64,000 bases of DNA from Rivularia sp. PCC 7116 (GCF_000316665.1 NC_019678.1:3410001-3474000), one strand, 5' to 3'. Counted from the stretch's first letter, positions 8,975 through 17,988 are shown. Notes: generated from the letters alone by a model not told the origin. Translations and numbers: made by a program.

Positions 8975-10036
8975 CTAACCACTAACCACTAACCCAGCCT
9001 GCTCCCAACGCCCAACCGCTTTACCGATAACCGATAATTCTTGCATCAAACTATCAAAACGTTCTGGCGGAAGAGATTGAGGTCCATCTGATAAAGCTTT
9101 TGCGGGGTTGGGATGAACTTCTATCATTAAGGAATCACATCCGGCTGCTATTGCTGCCATCGCCATTGAAGGAACAAGTTCTGATAAACCCGTACCGTGA
9201 GAAGGGTCAATCATAACAGGTAAATGAGTTAGCTTTCGCAACACTGGTATTACAGATAAATCTAAAGTATTGCGAGTATACTGACGGTCAAAAGAACGAA
9301 TACCGCGTTCGCACAAAATTACGTTGGGATTTCCCGAAGCCAGAACGTATTCAGCAGCCATCAGCCATTCTTCAATAGTTGCAGACATTCCTCGCTTTAA
9401 TAAAACTGGCTTTGGTTGCGCTCCCACCTTTTTAAGCAAAGCAAAATTCTGCATGTTTCTCGCACCAACTTGAACAACATCTGCAACTTCTGCAATTTTG
9501 TCTAAGTCGGCAGCGTCCATTACTTCGGTAATGATTCCCAATCCGCTAGCAACTCTAGCTTTAGCTAATAATTCCAAAGCGCTTTCACCATGTCCTTGGA
9601 AAGCATAAGGTGAAGTGCGGGGTTTATAAGCACCACCACGGAGAAACTTAGCCCCAGCAGCTTTGACGCGCTGTGCTGTTTCTACAATCATTTCTTCATT
9701 TTCTACCGAACAAGGGCCAGCTACAACCACCAAGGGATGATTTTCGCCAAAGGTAACTTCACCATCGGGAGTATTAACTACAATTCCCGAAGCTTCCCCA
9801 TGACGAAACTGACGACTAGCACGTTTGAAAGGCTTTTCTACCCGCAACACTTGCTCAATCCAAGGACTTACCTCTTGAATTTGCAGCGGATCTAAACTTG
9901 CTGTTTCTCCAACTAAGCCAATTACTACTTTATGTTGACCTACTATTTTTTCTGGTGTCAGTCCCCAGTTAACCATTTCTTCACTGATGCGTTTAACTTC
10001 CTGTTCGGGAGAACCGACTTTCATTACTATAATCAT
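8975..10036 (-). CDS. aroF: 3-deoxy-7-phosphoheptulonate (DAHP) synthase, type I beta
   Basis: 353 residues. It catalyses the first shikimate-pathway step, condensing phosphoenolpyruvate with erythrose 4-phosphate. Residues 1-~75 form the ferredoxin-like/ACT-like regulatory domain of the Thermotoga-type (I beta) enzymes. The TIM barrel follows, with AGPCSVE at ~104-110, LRGGAYKPRTSPYAFQG at ~132-148, a VQVGARNMQNF block at ~187-197 and DPSHGTG around residue 300; these carry the metal and phosphate ligands. Length and domain order are normal. Aromatic amino acids may act on the N-terminal domain (family inference). With tyrA it is one of two aromatic-pathway genes here, but they are not in one operon. 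Confidence 0.93.
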   Translation of the reverse strand: MIIVMKVGSPEQEVKRISEEMVNWGLTPEKIVGQHKVVIGLVGETASLDPLQIQEVSPWIEQVLRVEKPFKRASRQFRHGEASGIVVNTPDGEVTFGENHPLVVVAGPCSVENEEMIVETAQRVKAAGAKFLRGGAYKPRTSPYAFQGHGESALELLAKARVASGLGIITEVMDAADLDKIAEVADVVQVGARNMQNFALLKKVGAQPKPVLLKRGMSATIEEWLMAAEYVLASGNPNVILCERGIRSFDRQYTRNTLDLSVIPVLRKLTHLPVMIDPSHGTGLSELVPSMAMAAIAAGCDSLMIEVHPNPAKALSDGPQSLPPERFDSLMQELSVIGKAVGRWEQAGLVVSG

Positions 10037-10553
10037 GGAAAACTTACCGATATCTACTTAATCGCTAATTAAAATCTAACGTTAATAGCTAATTTTTGCT
10101 TGGCAGATATAAGTCATAGTTTGTACATAAAAATGAAATAATTGTGATTTTAATCAGGAAAATTCTAGCGTGTGTTATCGCGGAGGGTAACGCACCGCCA
10201 TATTTTATGGGACAGACTACTATTCGTTTTCATTAAAATTGATGGGTTTTGACAAGCAGGGGGAGCAGGGGAAGCAGGGGAGCAGGGGGAGAAAAGAATT
10301 TTGAGAAAAATAAATCCTTTAAAATTAATGAAAAGAACCACTATTACCACTAATGCCTTTGATTAATTTTGAAGGGGTTTGCGTAGTAATGCGCCACTTA
10401 ATATAAATTCCCTATTACCAATTACCCATTACCAATTACCCAATAAATAAAGAATGAAGAACGAACTTTAACATTCATCCTTCACTCTTCATACATTTTC
10501 ATTTTTCTCAATCAGTTAAGCGATCGCCTTTAAGGGTGGATCTTCGCCTTTGT
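10037..10553. other. Non-coding gap with G-rich and palindromic repeats
   Basis: A 517-bp gap between aroF and the PAM68 gene. It contains an imperfect G-rich tandem array of GGAGCAGGG-type units (10253-10291), a GGTAACGCACC-type dispersed repeat (about 10165-10200), CCAATTACC-type units near 10410-10442, and a HIP1 octamer just upstream of the PAM68 stop. The short open frame over the G-rich array is repeat-derived and not credible as a gene. Confidence 0.65.
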
Positions 10554-11021
10554 TCATACTTTTTTTTGCCGAGTCTCGCGCCAACCTGCTACCATTCGTC
10601 CAAAGTTGGTAGTAAATTCGCTCCAACCAATTAGAGTTCCGACTCTTTGCTCCTCCCAAGAAGCGGAAAGAACCCCGTAGGTAATTCCCAAAACTCCCAA
10701 GCCAAATAGCCCCATATTAACAAGCAGTACTAGCAGGGGAGGAAATTTGATATCAGCATAAATAATCAGCAAATAGCTGACAACCAAAGTCAAAATACCC
10801 AATATAGTAGGTACTCCACATAACCAGGCTACACGTCTAACCATGCGCTGGCTAACAACTTGGGGAATAGCCATTTCTTCCTTAGTAAAAGGAGGCTTTC
10901 TTTGTGCTTCCTCGTTGGGTTCTTCCTTGACAATTGGTGTTTGAGCCTTAGCTTTGGGGGGCTTTTGGCGTTTTTTATTTGGTTCAAAAGGTAAGCGGTT
11001 GCGTTCGGATTCGGCAGACAT
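10554..11021 (-). CDS. PAM68-family photosystem II assembly protein
   Basis: 155 residues. The N-terminal ~70 residues are basic and hydrophilic (KKRQKPPKAKAQ), followed by two hydrophobic helices (around 78-102 and 108-130) and a short tail ending in EFTTNFGRMVAGWRETR. This matches the cyanobacterial PAM68 homologues (DUF3464), thylakoid membrane factors for early photosystem II assembly that interact with assembly intermediates. The gene lies 18 bp downstream of rpsO on the same strand, so the two are probably co-transcribed. Identification rests on the basic N-terminus, the two-helix layout and the recognised conserved segments. Confidence 0.88.
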   Translation of the reverse strand: MSAESERNRLPFEPNKKRQKPPKAKAQTPIVKEEPNEEAQRKPPFTKEEMAIPQVVSQRMVRRVAWLCGVPTILGILTLVVSYLLIIYADIKFPPLLVLLVNMGLFGLGVLGITYGVLSASWEEQRVGTLIGWSEFTTNFGRMVAGWRETRQKKV

Positions 11022-11039
11022 AATCAGCGACTCTATTAT

Positions 11040-11306
11040 TTACCCACGTATACCGAGACTGCGAATCAAAGTTTTATAACGTTCGCGGTCTCCACTTTGA
11101 ATATAAGACAAAAGACGCTTACGTTGACCAATCATCTTCAACAATCCGCGACGGGAGGAATGGTCTTTTTTATTCGCTTGCAGATGTTTGCTCAAACGGT
11201 TAATCCGTTCGGTAAGCATCGCAACTTGTACCTCAGAAGAACCAGTATCGGTTTCGTGGACTTGATATTGTGAGATTAACTCTTGCTTTTTTTCTTGTGT
11301 TAGCAT
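11040..11306 (-). CDS. rpsO: 30S ribosomal protein S15
   Basis: 88 residues, the standard length. S15 binds the central domain of 16S rRNA early in 30S assembly. The family signature is clear: a [15 protein letters not shown] segment at ~22-36, the H[10 protein letters not shown] motif around 44-55 and an [13 protein letters not shown] block near the end. It is the first gene of a likely two-gene unit with the PAM68 homologue 18 bp downstream. S15 autoregulates its own mRNA in some bacteria; I could not identify an operator here. Confidence 0.97.
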   Translation of the reverse strand: MLTQEKKQELISQYQVHETDTGSSEVQVAMLTERINRLSKHLQANKKDHSSRRGLLKMIGQRKRLLSYIQSGDRERYKTLIRSLGIRG

Positions 11307-11445
11307 AAACCAACTTTATTTTCTTTAATCTAGGCAGCAGTTTCTAATATTATCACAGGCATTTGGCTGTGAGATGAATTGTGCTGGGAAGATGGGGAGA
11401 TGGGGAGATTAGAATATAAATGCTAATTTTAAAACTATTTTATAC

Positions 11446-11807
11446 ATGGGTAATCGGTACGCGAATCTTACCTTATACGGGGTTGAGCAAGATGAGTTGA
11501 TAGATTATCTATCTGAAATTGGTTCGGATAGCTAGGTGTCTCCTACAGAAAATTAATTTACGACAATTTAAGATTCTAGTTTTGAAGTAAATGCACAGAG
11601 CTTTGGAAATGATGGGGATTTAGAGAGACAGTAGAGAATTATTATCTACTATCGGAAGCGACGGCTATCAAAATGGCTTGCAATTGCACGATACAGGACA
11701 AATAATTAGCATATGCCGTACAATTATTTCCAATAGTATTTAGATGTCCTATTTTAGAAACGCAGCTACAAGCCGATAATTGTATAGCCGAAATAAAAAA
11801 TAACTGA
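11446..11807 (+). pseudogene. Decayed gene of unknown function (multiple stops and frameshifts)
   Basis: From ATG 11446 the frame reads as a convincing protein (MGNRYANLTLYGVEQDEL, then IDYLSEIGSDS), then hits a stop and continues in the same frame as VSPTEN-stop-FTTI-stop-DSSFEVNAQSFGNDGDLERQ. After a frameshift near 11640 it reads LSTIGSDGYQNGLQLHDTG, and after another near 11748 it reads CPILETQLQADNCIAEIKNN-stop. The continuity of protein-like sequence across four in-frame stops and at least two frame changes indicates an eroded gene rather than chance. I do not recognise the family. The rest of the gap (11307-11445) holds the rpsO promoter side and a GATGGGGA tandem at about 11390-11408. 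Confidence 0.6.
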
Positions 11808-11871
11808 TAATTGATAAACTGCACCCCAGCTAATTGTATCTTTAAGGAACACTGGAGAACTAAAAAACCAA

Positions 11872-12075
11872 TTATTTCACTTCATTAGTACGTAATATTT
11901 GATTTAAAGTTATGCGAGCTTCATTTAAAGGTAAATGCCTTGGCTTACCTTCAATTACGATTTGAAACTCGCTATTATCTGGGCCATCTCCAAAACCAGA
12001 TATAAGCTTGCGGTGAAAAGCTTCATCAGCAAGCCGCCGAATCTCATCTCTAAGAACAGCTTTATCGGTACTCAT
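11872..12075 (-). CDS. Small conserved-looking hypothetical protein
   Basis: 67 residues, soluble and charged, with no signal peptide or membrane segment. It reads as a compact alpha/beta protein: an N-terminal helix (LRDEIRRLADEAFHRKLISGF), a strand pair (EFQIVIEGKPRHLPL) and a C-terminal helix (EARITLNQILRT). An AGGTGACAGCAA stretch lies before the ATG on the minus strand, giving a plausible ribosome site. It follows the decayed gene region and has no operon partner. No family was recognised. Composition and balanced codon use make it a credible gene rather than a random frame. Confidence 0.65.
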   Translation of the reverse strand: MSTDKAVLRDEIRRLADEAFHRKLISGFGDGPDNSEFQIVIEGKPRHLPLNEARITLNQILRTNEVK

Positions 12076-12265
12076 TTGCTGTCACCTAATTCTTTAATAT
12101 TTACTAATATACAGTTATAACATCACATTACTACTTTCTTAAGTAATAAATTTCTTATTATTTGCATTAATCTAAAGTTGCAAAGCATTTATTTACATTT
12201 ATTAATTTTATTTAGCATTTTTTTATATTAAATTTGATTTGCTTCTATTAAAACCCTTTATTAAG

Positions 12266-12424
12266 TTATAGAGATGTAGCAGTGTTAGATATTTCTGCTG
12301 AAGTTTGAACTACGCCTACGGTAAATGCCGAAAAATAACCAGTTAAAATTAATAATAAAAACCAGTATTTGCCTGTTTCAAAGAAATTCTTAAAACCTTG
12401 CTAAATAGTTATTAATAAAGCCAT
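12266..12424 (-). pseudogene. Possible remnant of a small single-span membrane protein
   Basis: On the minus strand ATG 12424 opens a seven-codon frame that hits a TAG, after which the same frame continues for 44 codons. That part reads as a membrane-protein-like peptide (QGFKNFFETGKYWFLLLIL, then TGYFSAFTVGVVQTSAEIS) before a TAA. The hydrophobic helix and balanced composition suggest former coding sequence with a nonsense mutation, but the frame is short and chance cannot be excluded. Confidence 0.3.
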
Positions 12425-12480
12425 TAACCAACAATATTAGCTATTTTTAGTCTTTTCACTTTAAAATCTGAACTCATCTT

Positions 12481-12516
12481 AAAAACCGAGTTTCCTTGTG
12501 AACAAGAAACCCGGCT
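12481..12516 (-). terminator. Rho-independent terminator-like hairpin downstream of ccaA
   Basis: On the minus strand, arms CCGGGTTTCTTGT and ACAAGGAAACTCGG form a stem of about 13 bp with few mismatches and a tiny loop, followed by TTTTT. It lies ~75 bp beyond the carbonic anhydrase stop codon in the right orientation to end that transcript. Confidence 0.65.
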
Positions 12517-12589
12517 TATTTAAACTTATTTGAATTATGTTAGCTGAGAATAAATAACATCTATGATGCAAGACTAAAACAACTAACGA

Positions 12590-13342
12590 CTAATTACTAG
12601 AACCTTGATAAATTCGATTCATTTGTTCTCTGGATAAACGTGTCATGGGGAAACCCAGATTTTCGTAATTACTTTGATCTATTACTGGTTCGGTTACTTC
12701 TTCAGTTTCATACTCGTTTATCTGGCTTTGAGGTGTAATATAAGCATGACTTTCTGGATCGTATGCTAATATTTCTCCGGTTTCAATTTGATAAATCCAT
12801 GCGTAGATTTTAATTTGCTTTTGATAAAGTTTGGAGTGAATTAGAGGATAGGTACGTAAATTATCTATTTGCGTCAAGACGTTTTCAGCCACCATGATTT
12901 CTAATAAATCTTCCTCTTCATATTTGCTGTAATGGTCTAAAACCAAACGTCTAGTAGCTTCAGCATATTTAAGCCAATCAAACACCAAAGGCATGTCTGA
13001 TTGTAATTTATTTAGCTTCATCAGTCCTTTCATCGCGCCGCAATGAGAATGACCGCAGATAATTATTTGGTTAATACATAAAGCTTGTACCGCATATTCA
13101 ATCGTCGCCCCTTCACCACCATTTGTGGCTCCATAGGGAGGAATAATATTACCAGCATTACGGATAACAAATAATTCTCCTACCCCAGCTTGAGTAATTA
13201 GATTAGGGTCTACGCGAGAATCGGAGCAAGTAATAAATAATACTCTAGGCTTTTGACCGTGGGAAAGTTGTTCAAATAATTCTCTATGGGTGCTGTAATA
13301 ATTAGCTTTAAATTCACGCAGACCCTTTACTAGTTTTTTCAT
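12590..13342 (-). CDS. ccaA: Beta-class carbonic anhydrase, CcaA-like (carboxysomal type)
   Basis: 250 residues. It interconverts CO2 and bicarbonate. Zinc ligands are visible as Cys39 (CSDSR), His98 and Cys101 (GHSHCGA), with the Asp41/Arg43 catalytic dyad. The N-terminal FEQLSHGQKPRVLFITCSD and the C-terminal LSREQMNRIYQG closely resemble the CcaA/IcfA proteins of Synechocystis and S. elongatus, whose C-terminal tail helps recruit them to the carboxysome via CcmM. It is somewhat shorter than those (~270). The carboxysome operon lies 15 kb away, so it would act as a satellite gene of that system. A terminator-like hairpin follows. It could instead be a cytosolic beta-CA; the tail motif favours CcaA. 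Confidence 0.88.
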   Translation of the reverse strand: MKKLVKGLREFKANYYSTHRELFEQLSHGQKPRVLFITCSDSRVDPNLITQAGVGELFVIRNAGNIIPPYGATNGGEGATIEYAVQALCINQIIICGHSHCGAMKGLMKLNKLQSDMPLVFDWLKYAEATRRLVLDHYSKYEEEDLLEIMVAENVLTQIDNLRTYPLIHSKLYQKQIKIYAWIYQIETGEILAYDPESHAYITPQSQINEYETEEVTEPVIDQSNYENLGFPMTRLSREQMNRIYQGSSN

Positions 13343-13535
13343 TTTATCTTTGTAGTGGAAAAGTGAGGCAGGGGAGATAAGGAGACAAGGGGAGAGGGAG
13401 AGATAAGGGGATGAGGAGAGGATGGTAAATTTTCAACATGCGATCGCATTACTTCGTCACCTCATCATCTTTGACCTTAAACCTTTGACCTAATATTCAC
13501 CTTCTCACATTTCGGGGGTATTCTGCTCTAGATTT

Positions 13536-14060
13536 TTAGACTTTAACGGCACATCCAAAATAATCTATTTCCACATCTAACACCGGACGAGCCATTTGTT
13601 CAACATATACGACTGGCTGACAGTCGGTGATTTGAGATAATTGTTCTGCTGCCGCTAATTCTATACCAAAATGCTTCTGAAACAATGTTTTAGTTTCAGT
13701 AAAAGCTGCATACAGATTATTTCTATCTGCCTTTCCACGTTTACCAAAATAGGGAAAATGGTGAATAAATCTACCGAACAACATTTCACAGTCTTGTGCA
13801 TACTTCATTGTGTCGAGAATATGACAGTGCCAAACTTTATCTATTTCTTGAGTTGGAACTAATTTATGTTTTGGATAAAGATGAATTAAGCACAGAAAGG
13901 CAGAATAATGATAAATTGCTCGATTTGTCTGCTCATAAGTCCATTTTTCTCCTTCATCAGAGTCCATTAACTGATAAGCAATAGCCTTTAAGTCCAATTG
14001 CTGAAGTTTGTCGGTAAATAATTGAAGTTCCTGAGATAAACCTGACTGAGTTGATAACAT
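13536..14060 (-). CDS. GRDP-like (glycine-rich-domain-protein-like) protein
   Basis: 174 residues. The conserved core of the GRDP/DUF1399-like family is clear: a YHYSAFLCLIHLYP helix, then DKVWHCHILDTMKYAQDC at ~93-110 and HHFPYFGKRGKAD at ~118-130. In cyanobacterial and plant members this core is the recognisable signature, rich in His, Cys and Trp and possibly metal-binding, though no activity is established to my knowledge. No signal peptide, so cytoplasmic. It lies ~190 bp upstream of ccaA on the same strand, separated by a purine-rich GGGGAGA-type repeat stretch (13359-13425) and a HIP1 site, so co-transcription is possible but not evident. Confidence 0.8.
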   Translation of the reverse strand: MLSTQSGLSQELQLFTDKLQQLDLKAIAYQLMDSDEGEKWTYEQTNRAIYHYSAFLCLIHLYPKHKLVPTQEIDKVWHCHILDTMKYAQDCEMLFGRFIHHFPYFGKRGKADRNNLYAAFTETKTLFQKHFGIELAAAEQLSQITDCQPVVYVEQMARPVLDVEIDYFGCAVKV

Positions 14061-14573
14061 AATTGCAATAATTGATTAATAAAGTTTTAAAGAAGCAATT
14101 TCATCAACAAAGAAGGTAGATACGCACAACTACAACTGTGCAACGCCGATTTAAACCCTGTTATTTACTTTTAATCAAGCCAATGAAAGACTGAATATTT
14201 GATATTTGAATTACATTCACCGCTATATTCGTTAATAAAGAGATATACTCCCTATTACTATTATAAATTAATTATCAAGCCCCTGAATCTAAGATTGTTA
14301 GATAACGCTCGAATCGTTAATCCAAAATCGAATTTGCTTCTATGATTGAATTCAAATTAATATTGAATATTTCTGATTCCAATTTATAAAGTGTCACAGC
14401 CTAAATTTGATTATTTGGTATATTGTACTGTTGACAATATCTGATGCGATGCGATAAAACTTTTTGATTAAGGCATATTAGATATATATTTGGTTAAATA
14501 AAAAAAAGTTACTAAAATAATCGCTGTTTTGAGCGTGAGACAAAATAAATCGCTATTTGAAGTTTAAATTCCA
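14061..14573. other. AT-rich non-coding divergent promoter region
   Basis: 513 bp between the GRDP-like gene (minus) and the STAND ATPase unit (plus). Very AT-rich with no repeat arrays and no credible reading frame. It presumably carries both divergent promoters; no specific operator could be defined. Confidence 0.55.
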
Positions 14574-14684
14574 ATGAATGAAACTGTCACACTAAAAACT
14601 TGGAAATTTTGGAGATTAATCAAGTTTATTAGTGATATCATTGCTGTGCATAATGCATCGCTAGAAAAATACAATGCAGTATAA
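14574..14684 (+). CDS. Small upstream ORF (36 codons) before the STAND ATPase
   Basis: ATG AATGAA opens a 36-codon frame reading MNETVTLKTWKFWRLIKFIS, then DIIAVHNASLEKYNAV, ending 11 bp before the ATG of the STAND ATPase. It has an amphipathic, Trp/Phe-rich helix in the middle. The close spacing suggests a leader peptide, a translationally coupled small protein, or chance. There is no good Shine-Dalgarno in front of it. Confidence 0.35.
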   Translation: MNETVTLKTWKFWRLIKFISDIIAVHNASLEKYNAV

Positions 14685-14695
14685 AGAAATCAGGT

Positions 14696-17020
14696 ATGGA
14701 CTTATCCAAGATTGCACTGCTATTATTCAAAGCTGTTTTACAAGAGGCAAAAAACTCCCATAGAGCTTCGGAGTCTGGTTATTCTATATATAATCTTCTC
14801 TTTTGGATTATTGCAGAAAAAATTGCGGAATCGCAATTAGAAGCGATTTTGCACGATCTGATAGATTTAGCTAATCGCGATCTTGAGAAGGAAAATCAAT
14901 CAAGCAATACAATACAGCAGTACTACGCAGAAAAAATATCTGTTGAAAAAAAAGATATACATAGCACGCTGCAAAATTTGATTACTATATATAATTATCA
15001 AGAGTTAATCAAAAATCAAAATACAGCTAAGCTTGATAAATTTAAATCTATTTACCACAATTTACCAGCCCGCGATTGCAATGGATTTGTTGGCAGGAGT
15101 ACAGAAATCAAAGAATTGCTGGAGTTGCTTTCTTTTGAAAGTCTTACTCCCCGGATAAGCATCGAAGGTTTGGGGGGTGTGGGAAAGACGACTTTAGTCT
15201 TAGATATTGCTTATCGTTATTTGCAAGCGGGTAAAAATAGCCATTCTCCTTTTGAAGCCATAGTGTTCACCTCCGCGAAACCGCAACACTTTACAAATAA
15301 AGATATTTTTCCGCAACTTTTGCGCCAGAGAACTCTTCAAGATATTTTGCGGGCTATTGCACGTACTATAAAATGTCCCGATACTGTAACCACTAACTTT
15401 AAAGAGACTTACGAGCAAGTTTATAGTCGTTTGGCAAATATGCCAACTTTATTAATAGTAGATAATTTAGATGCTTTGGAACACGAGCAAGAAGTTATCA
15501 ATTTTTTGTCTGAATTACCTGCGACGGTAAAAGTTATTATTACCAGTCGAGAAACAACCCCCTTTACTCGAATTTGCTTACATCCTTTAACTCAAACTGA
15601 AGGATTGACTTTAATTCAAAATCAAGCCACAGAAAAAAATGTAGAATTAACCTTGAAGGAATCCCGACAACTTTATCAAGCTACTGGGGGAATTCCCGCC
15701 GCAATCGTATATGCTGTAGGACAATTAGCATTTGGCTATCGATTTGCTGATGTTTGTCCTCAGATGATGAATCATCAAGGCGATTTTTCACGTTTTTATT
15801 TTGACAATTCGATCCAAACTCTCAAAGGAGATTCATCTCATCTAATTTTGATGGCTTTAGCGCTGTTTCCCAAAGCTACGATGTTTGAATCAATTTGCAG
15901 TGTTGTAGGGATAAAAGATAATCACCAAGCTTTAGATGCTTTAGCTAAATTGCAACAGCTTTCTTTAGTTACTTGCCATCGGGGATATTATAATATATTA
16001 CCTTTAACTCGGGAATATGCTCTCTCAGAATTAGTTGCAAACCCCGAATTTGCATCGCTGGTACGCAAACGGTGGGTGAATTGGTATCTCGATTTTGCTC
16101 AAAAATACGGTGGAAAATATGAGAAAGAATGGAATGAATATCACGAGTTAGAAGCAGAATGGGAAAATATTTGTGAAGTGATGGAATGGTGTATTGCTAA
16201 AGATGAATACGCTAATGCGTACATTCTGTGGCAACATATAAATTGCTATACTTATTCTCAAGGATATCGCCGAAATCGTCTTCATTATTGGGATACTCCT
16301 CTACACTGGTTGGAATGGTTAATTGAAGCGGCTCAAAAAAGGCAAGATTTATCTAATGCTGCTAGAATGATGAGCGATTATGCTTGGAAATTAATTTTAA
16401 TCGGACAGCCGCAACATTTGAATCAAGCAGATAGTTTGCTAGCTGAATCTTGGAAACTCCGCCTTCATTTAACTGCTAGCGAGCAAGCGAATTTAGCAAT
16501 TCATATTTTGGTTTGGTACATTCAACTCAAACAATTTGGATTTGCAACATTTTGGATTAACCAAGTTGAAACTATCCTAGATGATTCCTATATTGAAGAT
16601 TCTGTGTCAATTCGTATTTCTCTGCAACTTCTTTACTATAAAGGAGAAATTTATTACAAAAATGGTGACTATCAAAGAAGTCAATTACTATTTCAAGAAA
16701 TTGTCGAACAATCTCGAAATATTGGCTGGCAACGAATGATATTTCTCGCTAAAGACTTTTTAGCAGATATATCAATTAAACAAGGAAAATTACAACAAGC
16801 ACAGCAGTTCTTAATGGAAGGGATGCAAACAGCCCAAGAAAATAGAGATAGCTGTAGTAGAGCTTATATGATGCGTTCTTTAGCGAGATTAGAACTTCAT
16901 CAAGGTAACTTGTATTTAGCGTTGTCTTGGGCAAATCAAGCAAAAGCCAGTTTTAATAGTTTGGGTATGCTTTCCGAAGCCGAAGAAACTCAATCTTTAC
17001 TAGCATTTGGCAATAGTTAA
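14696..17020 (+). CDS. STAND-class NB-ARC ATPase with C-terminal TPR-like repeats
   Basis: 774 residues. Residues 1-~125 are a helical N-terminal region with no recognised effector fold. The NB-ARC module follows: FVGRSTEI at ~131-138, Walker A GLGGVGKTT at 158-166, Walker B LLIVDNLD with Asp256, IITSRE sensor around 280, and a GGIPAAI motif near 335. Then comes a winged-helix-like segment and, from ~480 on, degenerate TPR-like helical pairs (YYKGEIYYKNGDYQRSQLLFQEIV; LARLELHQGNLYLAL). STAND ATPases are signal-gated switches: ligand binding by the repeats releases ADP and drives oligomerisation. No dedicated partner gene flanks it, apart from a 36-codon ORF 11 bp upstream. It may be regulatory or a conflict-type sensor; the sequence does not decide. 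Confidence 0.88.
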   Translation: MDLSKIALLLFKAVLQEAKNSHRASESGYSIYNLLFWIIAEKIAESQLEAILHDLIDLANRDLEKENQSSNTIQQYYAEKISVEKKDIHSTLQNLITIYNYQELIKNQNTAKLDKFKSIYHNLPARDCNGFVGRSTEIKELLELLSFESLTPRISIEGLGGVGKTTLVLDIAYRYLQAGKNSHSPFEAIVFTSAKPQHFTNKDIFPQLLRQRTLQDILRAIARTIKCPDTVTTNFKETYEQVYSRLANMPTLLIVDNLDALEHEQEVINFLSELPATVKVIITSRETTPFTRICLHPLTQTEGLTLIQNQATEKNVELTLKESRQLYQATGGIPAAIVYAVGQLAFGYRFADVCPQMMNHQGDFSRFYFDNSIQTLKGDSSHLILMALALFPKATMFESICSVVGIKDNHQALDALAKLQQLSLVTCHRGYYNILPLTREYALSELVANPEFASLVRKRWVNWYLDFAQKYGGKYEKEWNEYHELEAEWENICEVMEWCIAKDEYANAYILWQHINCYTYSQGYRRNRLHYWDTPLHWLEWLIEAAQKRQDLSNAARMMSDYAWKLILIGQPQHLNQADSLLAESWKLRLHLTASEQANLAIHILVWYIQLKQFGFATFWINQVETILDDSYIEDSVSIRISLQLLYYKGEIYYKNGDYQRSQLLFQEIVEQSRNIGWQRMIFLAKDFLADISIKQGKLQQAQQFLMEGMQTAQENRDSCSRAYMMRSLARLELHQGNLYLALSWANQAKASFNSLGMLSEAEETQSLLAFGNS

Positions 17021-17049
17021 ATTTACGATTTAAGTCATATTTCCCAAGA

Positions 17050-17988
17050 TTAAAACCTATCTGTTGCATCAATCAAAGCACTTTGAATACCCGGTTCAGT
17101 CATAGAATGTCCGGCATCGGGAACCACAATAAACTCAGCTTCCGACCAAACTTTGTGTAATTCCCAAGCCGACACCATCGGACAAACTACATCGTATCTT
17201 CCCTGAACAATGACAGCCGGAATATGACGTATTTTATCAACATTTAAAAGCAATTGGTCTTCTCTTTCAAAAAATCCCTTATTTACAAAATAATGACATT
17301 CAATTCTGGCGAAAGCATCAGCAAAAGCGCTTTCACCAAAAGTATTCATTAAAGATTTATCTAAAAACAATTTACTAGTACTTGCTTCCCAAATTGACCA
17401 ATCTTTTGCTGCTTCCTGCCTGACTTGTTTATCTTCACTAGTCAATCTTTTATAATAAGCATTTAACAAATCACCTCTTTCTTCTGGGGGAATTGGCTTT
17501 AAATATTCCTCCCAAGCATCGGGGAAAATATTGCTCGCACCTTCTTGATAAAACCAATGCAATTCCTTTTGACGCAGCATAAAAATACCGCGTAAAATCA
17601 AACCCGTGCAGCGCTCCGGATGAGTTTGACTGTAAGCCAGGGAAAGCGTACTTCCCCAACTTCCACCAAACACAACCCACTTATCTATTCCTAAATGCTC
17701 GCGTAATCTTTCAATATCGCCGACTAAATCCCAAGTTGTGTTTTCCCGTAATTCTGCATGAGGAGTACTTTTACCGCAACCACGTTGATCGAACATGATT
17801 AAACGCCATTTTTCCGGATTAAAATACTGACGATAATAACTCGGACATCCACCACCAGGACCGCCATGCAATACTACAATAGGTTTACCCTGGGGATTCC
17901 CCGACTCTTCAAAATAAATTGTATGTAAATCCGAAACCTGTAATTTACCTTCTTGATAAGCTTCCCTTGGTGGATATAATTCGCGCAT
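17050..17988 (-). CDS. pip: Proline iminopeptidase (alpha/beta hydrolase, S33)
   Basis: 312 residues, usual length. It releases N-terminal proline from peptides in the cytoplasm. HGGPGGG around residues 41-47 is the oxyanion-hole motif, DQRGCGKS follows at ~67-74, and GGSWGS at ~108-113 is the nucleophile elbow with the catalytic serine. The C-terminal QGRYDVVCP and PDAGHS supply the Asp and His of the triad. The enzyme is convergent with the STAND ATPase (29 bp between stop codons) and starts next to a dense AGTGAGC/AGTTATC repeat array. The short 5' region after the repeats carries little room for a promoter, so the transcript probably starts inside or beyond the array. Confidence 0.93.
   Translation of the reverse strand: MRELYPPREAYQEGKLQVSDLHTIYFEESGNPQGKPIVVLHGGPGGGCPSYYRQYFNPEKWRLIMFDQRGCGKSTPHAELRENTTWDLVGDIERLREHLGIDKWVVFGGSWGSTLSLAYSQTHPERCTGLILRGIFMLRQKELHWFYQEGASNIFPDAWEEYLKPIPPEERGDLLNAYYKRLTSEDKQVRQEAAKDWSIWEASTSKLFLDKSLMNTFGESAFADAFARIECHYFVNKGFFEREDQLLLNVDKIRHIPAVIVQGRYDVVCPMVSAWELHKVWSEAEFIVVPDAGHSMTEPGIQSALIDATDRF

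Larger units (their letters stand above)
12076..12589. other. Non-coding gap upstream of the small gene and downstream of ccaA
   Basis: AT-rich 514-bp gap. Besides the promoter side of the 67-residue gene it holds a possible eroded small membrane-protein frame (12266-12424, minus) and a terminator-like hairpin at 12481-12516. Nothing else was recognised. Confidence 0.6.

Noticed and set aside
10165-10350. Minus-strand frame over the G-rich array upstream of the PAM68 gene
   Set aside because: It is mostly translated from GGAGCAGGG-type repeats and has no ribosome site.
11642-11824. Short minus-strand frame next to the rpsO-side pseudogene
   Set aside because: It overlaps the decayed plus-strand gene and has weak start context; the plus-strand frames read as better protein.
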